DNA from: JBBIND01 sp037444075
GTDB taxonomy: Bacteria > Acidobacteriota > Terriglobia > Bryobacterales > Bryobacteraceae
Assembly: GCA_037444075.1 (NCBI GenBank)
Contig: JBBIND010000044.1
Span: 1 to 34,694, forward strand
Reading direction: 5' to 3'
Length of the DNA: 34,694 bases
The position numbers were made by a program, and so were the translations under genes. Positions 24,200 through 31,753 of this stretch are shown piece after piece. The stretch's first letter is position 1. Each line of letters begins with the position of its first letter. The notes below the pieces were generated by a model that saw nothing but the letters and a program-made list of their open reading frames with translations, made no database searches and was not told where the DNA came from.

Positions 24200-26566
24200 C
24201 TAATTCCTGGTTACCAGGAAATAGCCCGCCCAGTACTTAGGGCTAGCCCTCCACGTGCCGGACTCGAGCATCTCTATCTGAGACCCCTGCAACGCCCTAT
24301 CGATGCTCTGCCCGGAGGACTTCATGCGCCGCGTAAACGCGGCGAGCATCTCGCCCGTGTCATCCGGGGTCGGCCAGAGCGTAGCGTTCACGGCCGCGGC
24401 GCCGGCTCGGAGCCACGCTCGCGTAAGCCCCATCAGCCCCTCACCCGGCAGGGCTTGGCCGGCGCCTGAGCCGCAACCGCTCAGGATGACCAAACGGGGG
24501 CGTACTTGAAGGCGGCTGATGGACGTGGTTCCCAACAATTCGGGCCCGTCCGAGCTCCAGGTGAGGGCAATGGCCCCTTCGCTGCGCCGCCAAGGCGCCG
24601 GTACGACGTGCGTGGCGAAGTGTATGATGGCCGGTTCCTGCTCAAGCGCTGACTGGAAGTGCCCGAGGTCTGCTTTTGCTCCTGTGAGCACCAGCGGCGT
24701 GACTGCACTGCCGCTCCATTGGCGGGCGCAGGCCTGGATTTCCCGCAAACTCCCAGCCAGTCTCGGCATTTGGAGGTCTTCGGCTGCCTCGCCTTCTGTT
24801 CGGCCGCCTCCGCGCCAGAATTGCAGCAGGTTCCAGACGGTTCGCTCAGGCTCCTTTCGTTTGGCTCTGCGGGGGTCGGCCAGGTTGTAAATGGGGTCTG
24901 CGATTCCCAGGTATGGACCCTTCCAGAGTTCTTCTGTTCCGGCTGCCGCGAACCCGGCTCCGGGCACTTGCCGCAGGGTGTGTTGAGTGACCAGGTACGC
25001 GGAACTCCCCTGTGCGGTCGGCTTGCCCAGCGCGGCGATGGGCAGCCCGAATAGAGGCCCGTCCAGGATTAGAAGCCAGCGCGGTTTGCGTAGCATCTCC
25101 CGGCTCAGTTTCCCGAACAGCTCCTCAAAAAGCGGCCTGCCCGTCTCCGGGGTGAGCCCATCGCCGCGGCTGACCGCCCGGCGGAACTCCTCCCCCAGTG
25201 CCTGGAGGCGGTTACGCCCGGGCAATTCACGCACGTCGAAGGTGTCGCGCGTCACCGCCCACACATAGGATCTNNNNNNNNNNNNNNNNNNNNNNNNNNN
25301 NNNNNNNNNNNNNNNNNNNNNNNNNNNNNNNNNNNNNNNNNNNNNNNNNNNNNNNNNNNNNNNNNNNNNNNNNGTCTCCCAGTACTCCGGAGGAAGGCTG
25401 CGGCGCAGTTGCTCTGCAACGCCGAGGATTTCGCGCAAACTCGCCGCGCGATGCTCCTCAGCCACTTCGAAGGTCTCCCTGGCTAGGGACCTGTCTCCGG
25501 TCTGCGCATACTGACGGTTGCCTGTGTCAATAAACGCGGCGTAAACTTCATGCAGCCCAACTCCCGCGCCGGACTGAACCGATTCGGCCAGAGGCGCTCG
25601 CAAGCGCACATAGCGCGCGTGGCGTAGAGCAATCCTCATGTCGGCGAGCGCTCTTTCGTGATTGCCCAAAGCGTTATGGACCAGCGCCCGTCTGAAGTAC
25701 GAATTCCACAGCGGCGCCGGGTTTGGCGTCCGCCCGGACGCGGCGATCGCGGAGTCCATCAACTGGAGAGCGGAATGCGGGTCGCCTTGTTCCAGGCGTA
25801 GCCAGCCCAGCAACAGGTGAGCGGAGTCGGGAATGGGGTTCTGGGAGAGCGACCTGAGGCGAAGTCCTTCTTCCAAAGCTGCTTCGGCCTCCTCAAGCCG
25901 CTTCTTTTTCAGAAGTTCCTGCCCTAGCAACTCCGACGCAAAGGCAGCGGTTGCTGTGTCTAGCGCTTTCTGTGCAGCGTTGATAGCAGCTCGAAACAGG
26001 GGCACGGCAGCTGCCAGATTGTCACCCTCCGCTTCCACCAGGGCCCTCTGAAGCCGGATGCTGGCTTCAAGTTTCGCGCGATCTTCCGTCGGCAGCATGT
26101 CCAGCGCCTGCTCGGCGTCACGCGACGCCTGATCAGCTTCCTCCACGGCGCCCGTTTGGAGATACAACGATGCGATGTTGTAGGAGATGATGCCCGCCAG
26201 ACGCTGGTCATTGATTCCTCTGGCCAGACGCCGCGCCTCGATGAGCGCCTCCATCGCCTCGGTGTGGCGGAACATCATCATCCTGAAGTTCGCCACCGCC
26301 GTTAGGAACATGACCGCTCTTGAGATGTTGTTCGCCTCCAGAGCTTGCTGGTAGCGGTTTTCGTAGAGTGCTTCCGCCTTAAGAAAATGCCCGGCTTCGA
26401 CCAGTTGTTTCCTCTCTTCAGTCAATTGCTGGAGGTCGGCAGGGACAGGGGAAATCGTGGTGGAATTTTCCGTCGTTGGAAGCTCTTTCCTGCCCGCCGG
26501 GCGGCAACCCTGCCAATGAGCCAACGAGGAAAACAGGATTGCGATGAGGCACAAAATGCGCTTCAT
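24200..26566 (-). CDS. TPR-CHAT protein: exported caspase-like protease candidate, interrupted by an assembly gap
   Basis: About 788 residues counting the 100-N gap. The N-terminus (MKRILCLIAILFSSLAHWQGC) is a secretion signal, possibly of a lipoprotein, though W-Q-G-C is a poor lipobox. Residues 50-390 are helical repeats of TPR type (blocks such as AEALYENRYQQAL, AHLLLGWLRLEQGDPHSALQLMDSAI, AEEHRAASLREILGVAEQLR). The C-terminal CHAT domain begins after the gap at RSYVWAVTRD and retains both catalytic residues: His in IIHFATH (codon 24608-24610) and Cys in VILSGCGSGAG (codon 24473-24475), followed by GEGLMGLTRAWLRAGAAAVNATLW. The frame agrees on both sides of the gap, but its true length is unknown. 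ATG at 26566 gives the signal peptide; GTG at 26581 is an alternative. It leads the CHAT-sigma-anti-sigma operon. Confidence 0.85.
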   Translation of the reverse strand: MKRILCLIAILFSSLAHWQGCRPAGRKELPTTENSTTISPVPADLQQLTEERKQLVEAGHFLKAEALYENRYQQALEANNISRAVMFLTAVANFRMMMFRHTEAMEALIEARRLARGINDQRLAGIISYNIASLYLQTGAVEEADQASRDAEQALDMLPTEDRAKLEASIRLQRALVEAEGDNLAAAVPLFRAAINAAQKALDTATAAFASELLGQELLKKKRLEEAEAALEEGLRLRSLSQNPIPDSAHLLLGWLRLEQGDPHSALQLMDSAIAASGRTPNPAPLWNSYFRRALVHNALGNHERALADMRIALRHARYVRLRAPLAESVQSGAGVGLHEVYAAFIDTGNRQYAQTGDRSLARETFEVAEEHRAASLREILGVAEQLRRSLPPEYWEXXXXXXXXXXXXXXXXXXXXXXXXXXXXXXXXXXRSYVWAVTRDTFDVRELPGRNRLQALGEEFRRAVSRGDGLTPETGRPLFEELFGKLSREMLRKPRWLLILDGPLFGLPIAALGKPTAQGSSAYLVTQHTLRQVPGAGFAAAGTEELWKGPYLGIADPIYNLADPRRAKRKEPERTVWNLLQFWRGGGRTEGEAAEDLQMPRLAGSLREIQACARQWSGSAVTPLVLTGAKADLGHFQSALEQEPAIIHFATHVVPAPWRRSEGAIALTWSSDGPELLGTTSISRLQVRPRLVILSGCGSGAGQALPGEGLMGLTRAWLRAGAAAVNATLWPTPDDTGEMLAAFTRRMKSSGQSIDRALQGSQIEMLESGTWRASPKYWAGYFLVTRN
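25274..25373. other. Scaffold gap of 100 N
   Basis: Exactly 100 undetermined bases, the placeholder length assemblers use for gaps of unknown size. It falls in the CHAT gene at the TPR/CHAT junction, so a few residues to many could be missing or misjoined there. Confidence 0.99.
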
Positions 26567-26622
26567 GCTAAAGAGATTCACGGGATATGTTTCAAGGAAA
26601 TACGTGAACGCGATAGCTGGCG

Positions 26623-26658
26623 TTCCTAGGAATACTCACTCGTGAGTATTCCTAGGAA
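26623..26658. promoter_or_regulatory. 36-nt perfect palindrome upstream of the CHAT-sigma operon
   Basis: A 17-bp perfect inverted repeat around a 2-nt centre. Each outer end is itself the 10-bp palindrome TTCCTAGGAA (26623-26632 and 26649-26658), separated by the central dyad TACTCAC-TC-GTGAGTA. It lies 57 nt before the CHAT start codon. The twin identical half-sites suggest an operator for a cooperatively binding dimer, or a very stable hairpin in the 5' leader. Confidence 0.7.
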
Positions 26659-26920
26659 GCATACCAGAATGCGCCGTGGTGTGGCGTCCTAATGTGCGGT
26701 CTAGTTTAACGTGCGGCTGTGGTCCGCACGAGGAGTTAAATTCAGGCTAACTACGCCTGGTGTTTACCACAGACCGGTAAGGAAGGGCCAAATAACAACG
26801 GGCGGTCGTTCCATGGTCTATGCAACGCAGCGTGCCGAAGCCGATGCGTCTGACCCAAGCATAGCCCTGCCGACCAGACAGGAATACACTGTTCGGTCTT
26901 AAGCAACTGAAAACAATAAG

Positions 26921-26953
26921 AAAAAAACCTGCCAAATCCTTGTGAATCAGGTT
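26921..26953 (-). terminator. Candidate intrinsic terminator after the Gfo/Idh/MocA pair
   Basis: Read on the minus strand, AACCTG pairs with CAGGTT across a 16-nt loop and runs straight into a T-rich tract (26927-26921). It lies 77 nt past the stop of the oxidoreductase at 27030. The loop is rather large, so stability is moderate. Confidence 0.5.
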
Positions 26954-27029
26954 CGTTTCCTGAGCCTTGCCTGGTCGATGACCGTATCGAGGGAATGGCC
27001 TGATTTCCCTCCAGTGCCGGAAGGCGCTG

Positions 27030-28121
27030 CTATAACTTGACTACACGGCCGGTTTCGGCCGATTCGTGAGCTCCCAGGACAATTTCGTTGACGCGGTAGA
27101 TATCCGCCAGGCTCAGGGCGGAAGGCTTGCCGAGGTAAACGGATTCCAGGAAATCCACGAAAAGAGAGCGGCTTGCGGGCAGTTCAGTGATGCGCCTCGG
27201 CGCCTGCTTGCCGGTCATGAGCGTAACTCCCGTCGCCGCCTGGTACTCCACGACGCCCCCGGGTCCCGCCAACCTGAGGCGATCATCACCGTGCGTCGAG
27301 GCGGTGTCTGCGCGGTAGTAGTCCATGTGCAACGCCGCGGCGCCGCCATTGTCGAGGCGGAAAACGGAAGCCGTCGTGCTCTCCATCTCGCCGATGCGCG
27401 GCAGGCCGACGTTCGCCTGAATAGAGTATGCCTGGGTGAATTCCCGGCCACTCGCCCACCGCATCAGGTCCACCATGTGGATGCCGATCCAGAGAATCGT
27501 GCTGCCGTAGCTTGCGCGGCGGCGCATCCACTCAGCGCGGCTGCCGGCTTTGTAGGACTTCTGCGCGCTGATTTGCGCCACCTCGCCGATTTCGCCGGAT
27601 TGAACGGCTTGCCGCAAGGCCAGATACTGGCTGGCGAAACGCATGGGCAGCAGCATCCCCAAGGACGCCTTGGTGCGGGCCACGGCTTCACGCACCTTTT
27701 CGAAGTCAGCGCGCCGGATCGCCAGAGGCTTTTCGGCAATCACATGGAGTTTCCGCTCCAGGCAGGCCAGAATGGCTTCAGCGCGGTCACCGTTGGAGTT
27801 GTTCACGGCCACGAGGTCAAACTCCTCGGTAGCCAGCATGCGCCGGTAGTCGTCATACGACCTTGCGCCGCTCAGCCTCGGGTTTTTCGCCGTGCGCGCC
27901 AGCAGTTCGCGGTCCGTGTCGCAAAACGCCGTTACTTCGACGTCCGGCAACTGCGGCAGGGGGCGGAGAATCTCGCCCGTGTGCCCCACCAGGCCGAGCA
28001 TCCCCACGCGTATCTTCTTCGGCAGGCGCACCGTCTGGGCGGGTTCCTGTGCGGCAGCCGTGACTGCCGCCCCAGCCAGCCAACTGCGCCGGGTCAGGCT
28101 GTGTCGAGTTTCAGCTTGCAT
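27030..28121 (-). CDS. Gfo/Idh/MocA-family oxidoreductase with twin-arginine leader
   Basis: 363 aa from ATG at 28121. The leader has LTRRSWLAGAAVTAAA, a Tat signal. The Rossmann region starts at KIRVGMLGLVGHTGEI (a variant G-x-x-G-H-T-G loop in place of the usual GxGxxG), followed by FCDTDREL. The family K-P is in KLHVIAEKPLAIRR. The C-terminal sheet domain includes IGIHMVDLMRWASG, with a His at the usual catalytic region. It lies 35 nt downstream of a second family member, so the two form a pair. GTG at 28139 is an alternative start. Substrate unknown; sugar or cyclitol derivatives are usual. Confidence 0.87.
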   Translation of the reverse strand: MQAETRHSLTRRSWLAGAAVTAAAQEPAQTVRLPKKIRVGMLGLVGHTGEILRPLPQLPDVEVTAFCDTDRELLARTAKNPRLSGARSYDDYRRMLATEEFDLVAVNNSNGDRAEAILACLERKLHVIAEKPLAIRRADFEKVREAVARTKASLGMLLPMRFASQYLALRQAVQSGEIGEVAQISAQKSYKAGSRAEWMRRRASYGSTILWIGIHMVDLMRWASGREFTQAYSIQANVGLPRIGEMESTTASVFRLDNGGAAALHMDYYRADTASTHGDDRLRLAGPGGVVEYQAATGVTLMTGKQAPRRITELPASRSLFVDFLESVYLGKPSALSLADIYRVNEIVLGAHESAETGRVVKL

Positions 28122-28156
28122 GCTGAGATTCTGACACACACCGGGCGGCGGTGAGG

Positions 28157-29098
28157 CTAGCGCAACCGTACGGTTCTGCCGCCGGCTTCCTTGCTTTTCT
28201 GGGCGGCATCCATGAAGGCGAAGATTTCCAGCGTTTCAGCGTTGGGCACAGGAGGAACGCCGGTCTGGAAGAACCGTACAATCTCCTTCAGCATCGGCCC
28301 GTAGCCGGTAACCGGCTTGGGCGGACTCTGGAGAATCTGCTTGGGTCGATAGACGACGGCGCCGTAACCTCCGCTAGGCCGCAGCGCCCGCACGGTGCCG
28401 ATGCGTCCGTCGCGCCAGCGTCCCACGATGATGTCCTCGTGCGCGCCGGAAATCCGCGTTACCTCCTCGCACCCGGTTCCGAGCAGCGTGAACAGCACCT
28501 CGATGGGATGGATGGCGTACCAGCTCAGGTCGAGGTAATGGTGCTCCCCGAACGGTCCCGGACCCCAGACCGTAGCGCCGAGCGCATCCTCGGATTTCAA
28601 GTTCGCCAGTTCACTCCAGCGGAGGCTTGAAGAACTAAACCACGGCACCTTGGCTTCCGCGGCCAGGCGCGCAATCTCACGGGCGTCTTCGAGGGTCGAT
28701 GCCAGGGGCTTGTCGATGAACACGCGCTTTCCGGCGGCGAAGATGGGGCGCGCCTGCTCGAGGTGCTTGCGGCCGTCCACGCTGGTGAGCAGGACTGCAT
28801 CCACGTTGCGGCACAAGGCAGGAATGTCGTCATAGAATTGCACCTTCCATTTGTCCTGCAGTTCGGCCGCAAACTTATCCACGCGCGTGTGGCTGCTTGC
28901 GAGGTCCGGGCTGCCGCCTTTGTAGGCCGCCACCACGCGCGCGCCCGGAATGTGGCCGGGTGCGGCTGGGTCATTGAATGCCCTGGTAAAGGCGATAACG
29001 TGCGAGGTGTCTGTTCCAACCAGGCCGAGCCGCAGGTCCGCTCCCTGCACGGCCAGCGTTGTCACGAGTATCCATCCGAAGCGTCGCATGAGCGGCAT
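28157..29098 (-). CDS. Exported Gfo/Idh/MocA-family oxidoreductase-like protein
   Basis: 313 aa. The N-terminus MPLMRRFGWILVTTLAVQGA looks like a Sec-type signal peptide rather than Tat, unlike its neighbour. The dinucleotide fold begins LRLGLVGTDTSHVIAF, again without the standard GxGxxG; the family K-P is in KRVFIDKPLASTLEDA. The C-terminal domain is short, with HHYLDLSWYAIHPIEVLFTLLG providing the H-P motif. Start ATG at 29098, or 29089, without a strong ribosome site. Only 9 nt separate it from the divergent recG start, so its promoter must lie within recG or be shared. Catalytic competence is plausible but not demonstrated. Confidence 0.82.
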   Translation of the reverse strand: MPLMRRFGWILVTTLAVQGADLRLGLVGTDTSHVIAFTRAFNDPAAPGHIPGARVVAAYKGGSPDLASSHTRVDKFAAELQDKWKVQFYDDIPALCRNVDAVLLTSVDGRKHLEQARPIFAAGKRVFIDKPLASTLEDAREIARLAAEAKVPWFSSSSLRWSELANLKSEDALGATVWGPGPFGEHHYLDLSWYAIHPIEVLFTLLGTGCEEVTRISGAHEDIIVGRWRDGRIGTVRALRPSGGYGAVVYRPKQILQSPPKPVTGYGPMLKEIVRFFQTGVPPVPNAETLEIFAFMDAAQKSKEAGGRTVRLR

Positions 29099-29107
29099 TG
29101 TACACTA

Positions 29108-31213
29108 GTGTTCGCGTTGGACACTTCCACACCGCTGAAGTATGTCAAGGGCGTCGGCCCGGTGCGAGCCCAAGTGCTGGAAACGAAAGGGCTGCTGACG
29201 GTGGAGGATGCCCTTCTTTACCCGCCCTTCCGCTACGAAGACCGCACCAACGTCAAACCGATCGCTGAATTGGCGCCCGGCGAAGTTGCCACCGTGATTG
29301 CCGAAGTGCGGTCGGCGGGCCGCTCCAACTTGCGCCGCGCCCGCCTGGACATGTTCCAGGCGATTTTCGGCGACTCCTCTGGCGAGCCATTGGTGGTCCG
29401 CTGGTTCCACAGCGGATACCTTTCCAGAGTCCTCACGAAAGGGAGCCGGGTAGCCCTGTTCGGCAAGATCGAGTTGGACACGCACACGCGCGGGTTGGCG
29501 ATGGTGCATCCGGAGTACGAGCTTCTCTCCCCAGATGATGAGGACGCCGCTTCGCTTCACAGCGGGCGCATTGTGCCGGTTTACGAAGCCGCCGGGAAGC
29601 TCTCGACACGCTTCTTCCGCGCGCTGACGGACCGCATCCTGACGGGGCTGGAACCGCCCCCCGACCCTCTGCCAGAGACCGTTCGCGAGAAGCTGAAGCT
29701 GTTGGACCGCTGGACGGCGCTTCGCGAACTGCATTGGCCGCAACAGGATGAAGACTTGCGCCGCCTGAACGCTTTTCGCAGCGCCGCTCAGTTCAGGCTG
29801 GTGTTTGAGGAGTTCTTCTGGCTGGAATGCGGCCTTGCGCTCAAACGCGCCAAAGCGCGGCAGGAGCCGGGAATCGCCTTCCAACTGGACAGCCGCATCC
29901 GCGAAAAGATCAAACAGATGCTGCCGTTCAAGCCGACGCCGGCTCAGAAGCGGGCCCTCGGGGAAATTGCCGCCGACATGGCCGCGCCGCATCCGATGAA
30001 CCGTCTTCTACAGGGCGACGTCGGGTGCGGCAAGACTCTGGTCGCAGCCGAGGCAGCCGTCATAGCGATTGAGAACGGCTGCCAGGTGGCTCTGCTGGCG
30101 CCGACGGAAATCCTGGCCAGCCAGCACTACTACTACTTCCAGCAGTTGCTCGGAAAAGTGGGCTACACGGTCGTGTTTCTCGCCGGCTCAACGCCACCCC
30201 GTGAGAAGGAAGAGATCAAGAAACAACTCGCCGAGGGGTCCGTGCATGTCGTCGCGGGTACACACGCCCTGTTGCAGGAGGACGTGGGTTTTCACAGGCT
30301 GGGGCTCGCGATTGTGGACGAGCAGCATCGTTTCGGCGTGATGCAGCGGCTCGAACTCCGTCAAAAGGGGGTGCACCCGGACGTGCTGGTGATGACGGCC
30401 ACTCCCATTCCGCGGACGCTGGCTTTGACTCTATACGGAGATCTGGACGTCACCGTGATCGACGAAATGCCCCCGGGCAGGAAGCCCATCATCACCCGGC
30501 ACGTCACAGAAGACCGCCTGGAGCAGGTCTACAGCTTTCTGAGCCGCGAAATTGACAAGGGACGGCAGGCATATGTGGTTTATCCCGTGATCGAGGAGTC
30601 CGAGAGCGGGGATTTGAAGGCCGCCGAGAGCATGCACCGGCACCTCTCGGAAGTCGTCTTCCCAGGATTGCCTATCGGGTTGCTGCACGGACGATTGCCG
30701 GCTGAGGAAAAAGAGGCGGTCATGAACGGCTTCAAGTCGGGCCGCCTGCGCATCCTGGTTTCGACGACGGTGATTGAGGTCGGCGTGGATGTGCCTAACG
30801 CCACGGTGATGGTGATTGAGCAGGCGGAACGCTTCGGCCTCGCGCAATTGCATCAACTCCGGGGACGCGTGGGGCGGGGCGCGAAGCAGAGTTACTGCAT
30901 CCTCATGACGGGAGGATTGAGTGACTTGGCCTACCAGAGAATCAACACGCTGGTTGAGTCCAACGACGGTTTCCACATAGCGGAAATGGATCTTCGCCTG
31001 CGAGGTCCGGGAGAGTTCTTCGGGACGCGTCAGAGCGGGTTGCCCGCTTTCCGGATCGGGGACATCATCCGCGACCGCGACATCCTGGAAATCGCCCGCT
31101 CTGAAGCGCAAGCGTTCATCGCGGACCCCCCTTCCAGAGAAGAAATGATGCGGGTGGTGGCTCATATCCGCGACCACTGGCAGCGCCGCTATGGTTTGGT
31201 GAAGGTGGGCTGA
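29108..31213 (+). CDS. recG: ATP-dependent DNA helicase RecG
   Basis: Branch-migration helicase that remodels stalled forks and Holliday junctions. 701 aa from GTG at 29108. The wedge/OB domain begins at TPLKYVKGVGPVRAQVLE. Walker A is LLQGDVGCGKTLVA (near residue 305), Walker B IVDEQHRFGV (the DEQH typical of RecG), motif III MTATPIPRTLALTLYGD, then the helicase C lobe with TTVIEVGVDVPNATVMVIEQAERFGLAQLHQLRGRVGRG. The C-terminal hook DLRLRGPGEFFGTRQSG is present. Slightly short at the N-terminus compared with E. coli. The stop overlaps the rsmD start by one base (TGATG). Confidence 0.96.
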   Translation: MFALDTSTPLKYVKGVGPVRAQVLETKGLLTVEDALLYPPFRYEDRTNVKPIAELAPGEVATVIAEVRSAGRSNLRRARLDMFQAIFGDSSGEPLVVRWFHSGYLSRVLTKGSRVALFGKIELDTHTRGLAMVHPEYELLSPDDEDAASLHSGRIVPVYEAAGKLSTRFFRALTDRILTGLEPPPDPLPETVREKLKLLDRWTALRELHWPQQDEDLRRLNAFRSAAQFRLVFEEFFWLECGLALKRAKARQEPGIAFQLDSRIREKIKQMLPFKPTPAQKRALGEIAADMAAPHPMNRLLQGDVGCGKTLVAAEAAVIAIENGCQVALLAPTEILASQHYYYFQQLLGKVGYTVVFLAGSTPPREKEEIKKQLAEGSVHVVAGTHALLQEDVGFHRLGLAIVDEQHRFGVMQRLELRQKGVHPDVLVMTATPIPRTLALTLYGDLDVTVIDEMPPGRKPIITRHVTEDRLEQVYSFLSREIDKGRQAYVVYPVIEESESGDLKAAESMHRHLSEVVFPGLPIGLLHGRLPAEEKEAVMNGFKSGRLRILVSTTVIEVGVDVPNATVMVIEQAERFGLAQLHQLRGRVGRGAKQSYCILMTGGLSDLAYQRINTLVESNDGFHIAEMDLRLRGPGEFFGTRQSGLPAFRIGDIIRDRDILEIARSEAQAFIADPPSREEMMRVVAHIRDHWQRRYGLVKVG

Positions 31214-31746
31214 TGCGCGTTATCGGCGGCCGCTACAGGAGCCGGCGGCTGAAAACGCTGCCGGGGCTGGACGTACGTCCCACGCCGGACCGCCTGCGCG
31301 AAGCCCTGTTCAGCATTCTGGCCTCGCGCATCAGCGGAGCCGTCTTCGTCGACGCCTACGCAGGCTGCGGCTCCGTGGGTATTGAAGCTCTCAGCCGGGG
31401 CGCCGCCCGGGTCATCTTCATCGAGAAGAAGCGCGCTGCCGCGGCGGTTATTCGCGAGAATTTGCGGAGCCTGGGCGTGGAGGAAGACTTTGAACTGATT
31501 AGCGGCTCAGCCATCTCCGCCCTCCAAAGAGTCAGCGGGGACATCGTCTTCGTGGACCCGCCTTACGCGCATGATCGTGAATACCGGGGTGTGCTTTCAG
31601 CCTTGGGAGGGCGTACATTTCCGCTGGTGATTGTTCAGCATGACCGCCGGAGGTTGCTCCCTGAAAAGGCACCGGGACTTTGCCTTCAGCGCGTTGTGCG
31701 GCATGGAGATAACTGCCTCAGTTTCTACGGGCCGGTGATAGAATAG
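31213..31746 (+). CDS. rsmD: 16S rRNA (guanine966-N2)-methyltransferase RsmD
   Basis: 177 aa SAM-dependent methyltransferase acting on G966 of 16S rRNA during 30S assembly. MRVIGGRYRSRRLKTLPG is the family N-terminus; RPTPDRLREALFSIL, the SAM loop VDAYAGCGSVGIEALSRGA and catalytic VDPPYAHD (DPPY at 115-118) are all present. Length is standard. Translationally coupled to recG through TGATG. Confidence 0.95.
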   Translation: MRVIGGRYRSRRLKTLPGLDVRPTPDRLREALFSILASRISGAVFVDAYAGCGSVGIEALSRGAARVIFIEKKRAAAAVIRENLRSLGVEEDFELISGSAISALQRVSGDIVFVDPPYAHDREYRGVLSALGGRTFPLVIVQHDRRRLLPEKAPGLCLQRVVRHGDNCLSFYGPVIE

Positions 31747-31753
31747 CGGCGTC

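Larger units (their letters stand above)
26567..27029. other. 463-nt non-coding region rich in hairpins
   Basis: No gene is supported here. Going rightward it holds the 36-nt palindrome at 26623-26658. Next is a bulged stem, TTTAACGTGCGG (26705-26716) with CCGCAC (26724-26729) and GTTAAA (26735-26740). Small hairpins follow: CAGGC/GCCTG (26743-26759) and TTACC/GGTAA (26764-26780). Last is a minus-strand terminator candidate at 26921-26953. The upstream promoter of the CHAT operon must lie in this region. Confidence 0.7.

Noticed and set aside
22759..26566. Type III-E CRISPR (Craspase) locus because of the TPR-CHAT and sigma genes
   Set aside because: No repeat-spacer array, gRAMP/Cas7-11, Cas1/Cas2 or Csx30 homologue is in the window.
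26751..26810. SRP RNA-like words (TGTTTACCA, CCGG, AAGGAAGG, GCCAA)
   Set aside because: The invariant symmetric-loop and tetraloop core is not reproduced and no Alu-like 5' domain is present; a plain TTACC/GGTAA hairpin explains the match.
26711..26902. 63-codon open frame in the hairpin-rich gap
   Set aside because: Composition is unlike a protein, the start is GTG inside a stem, and no motif is recognised.
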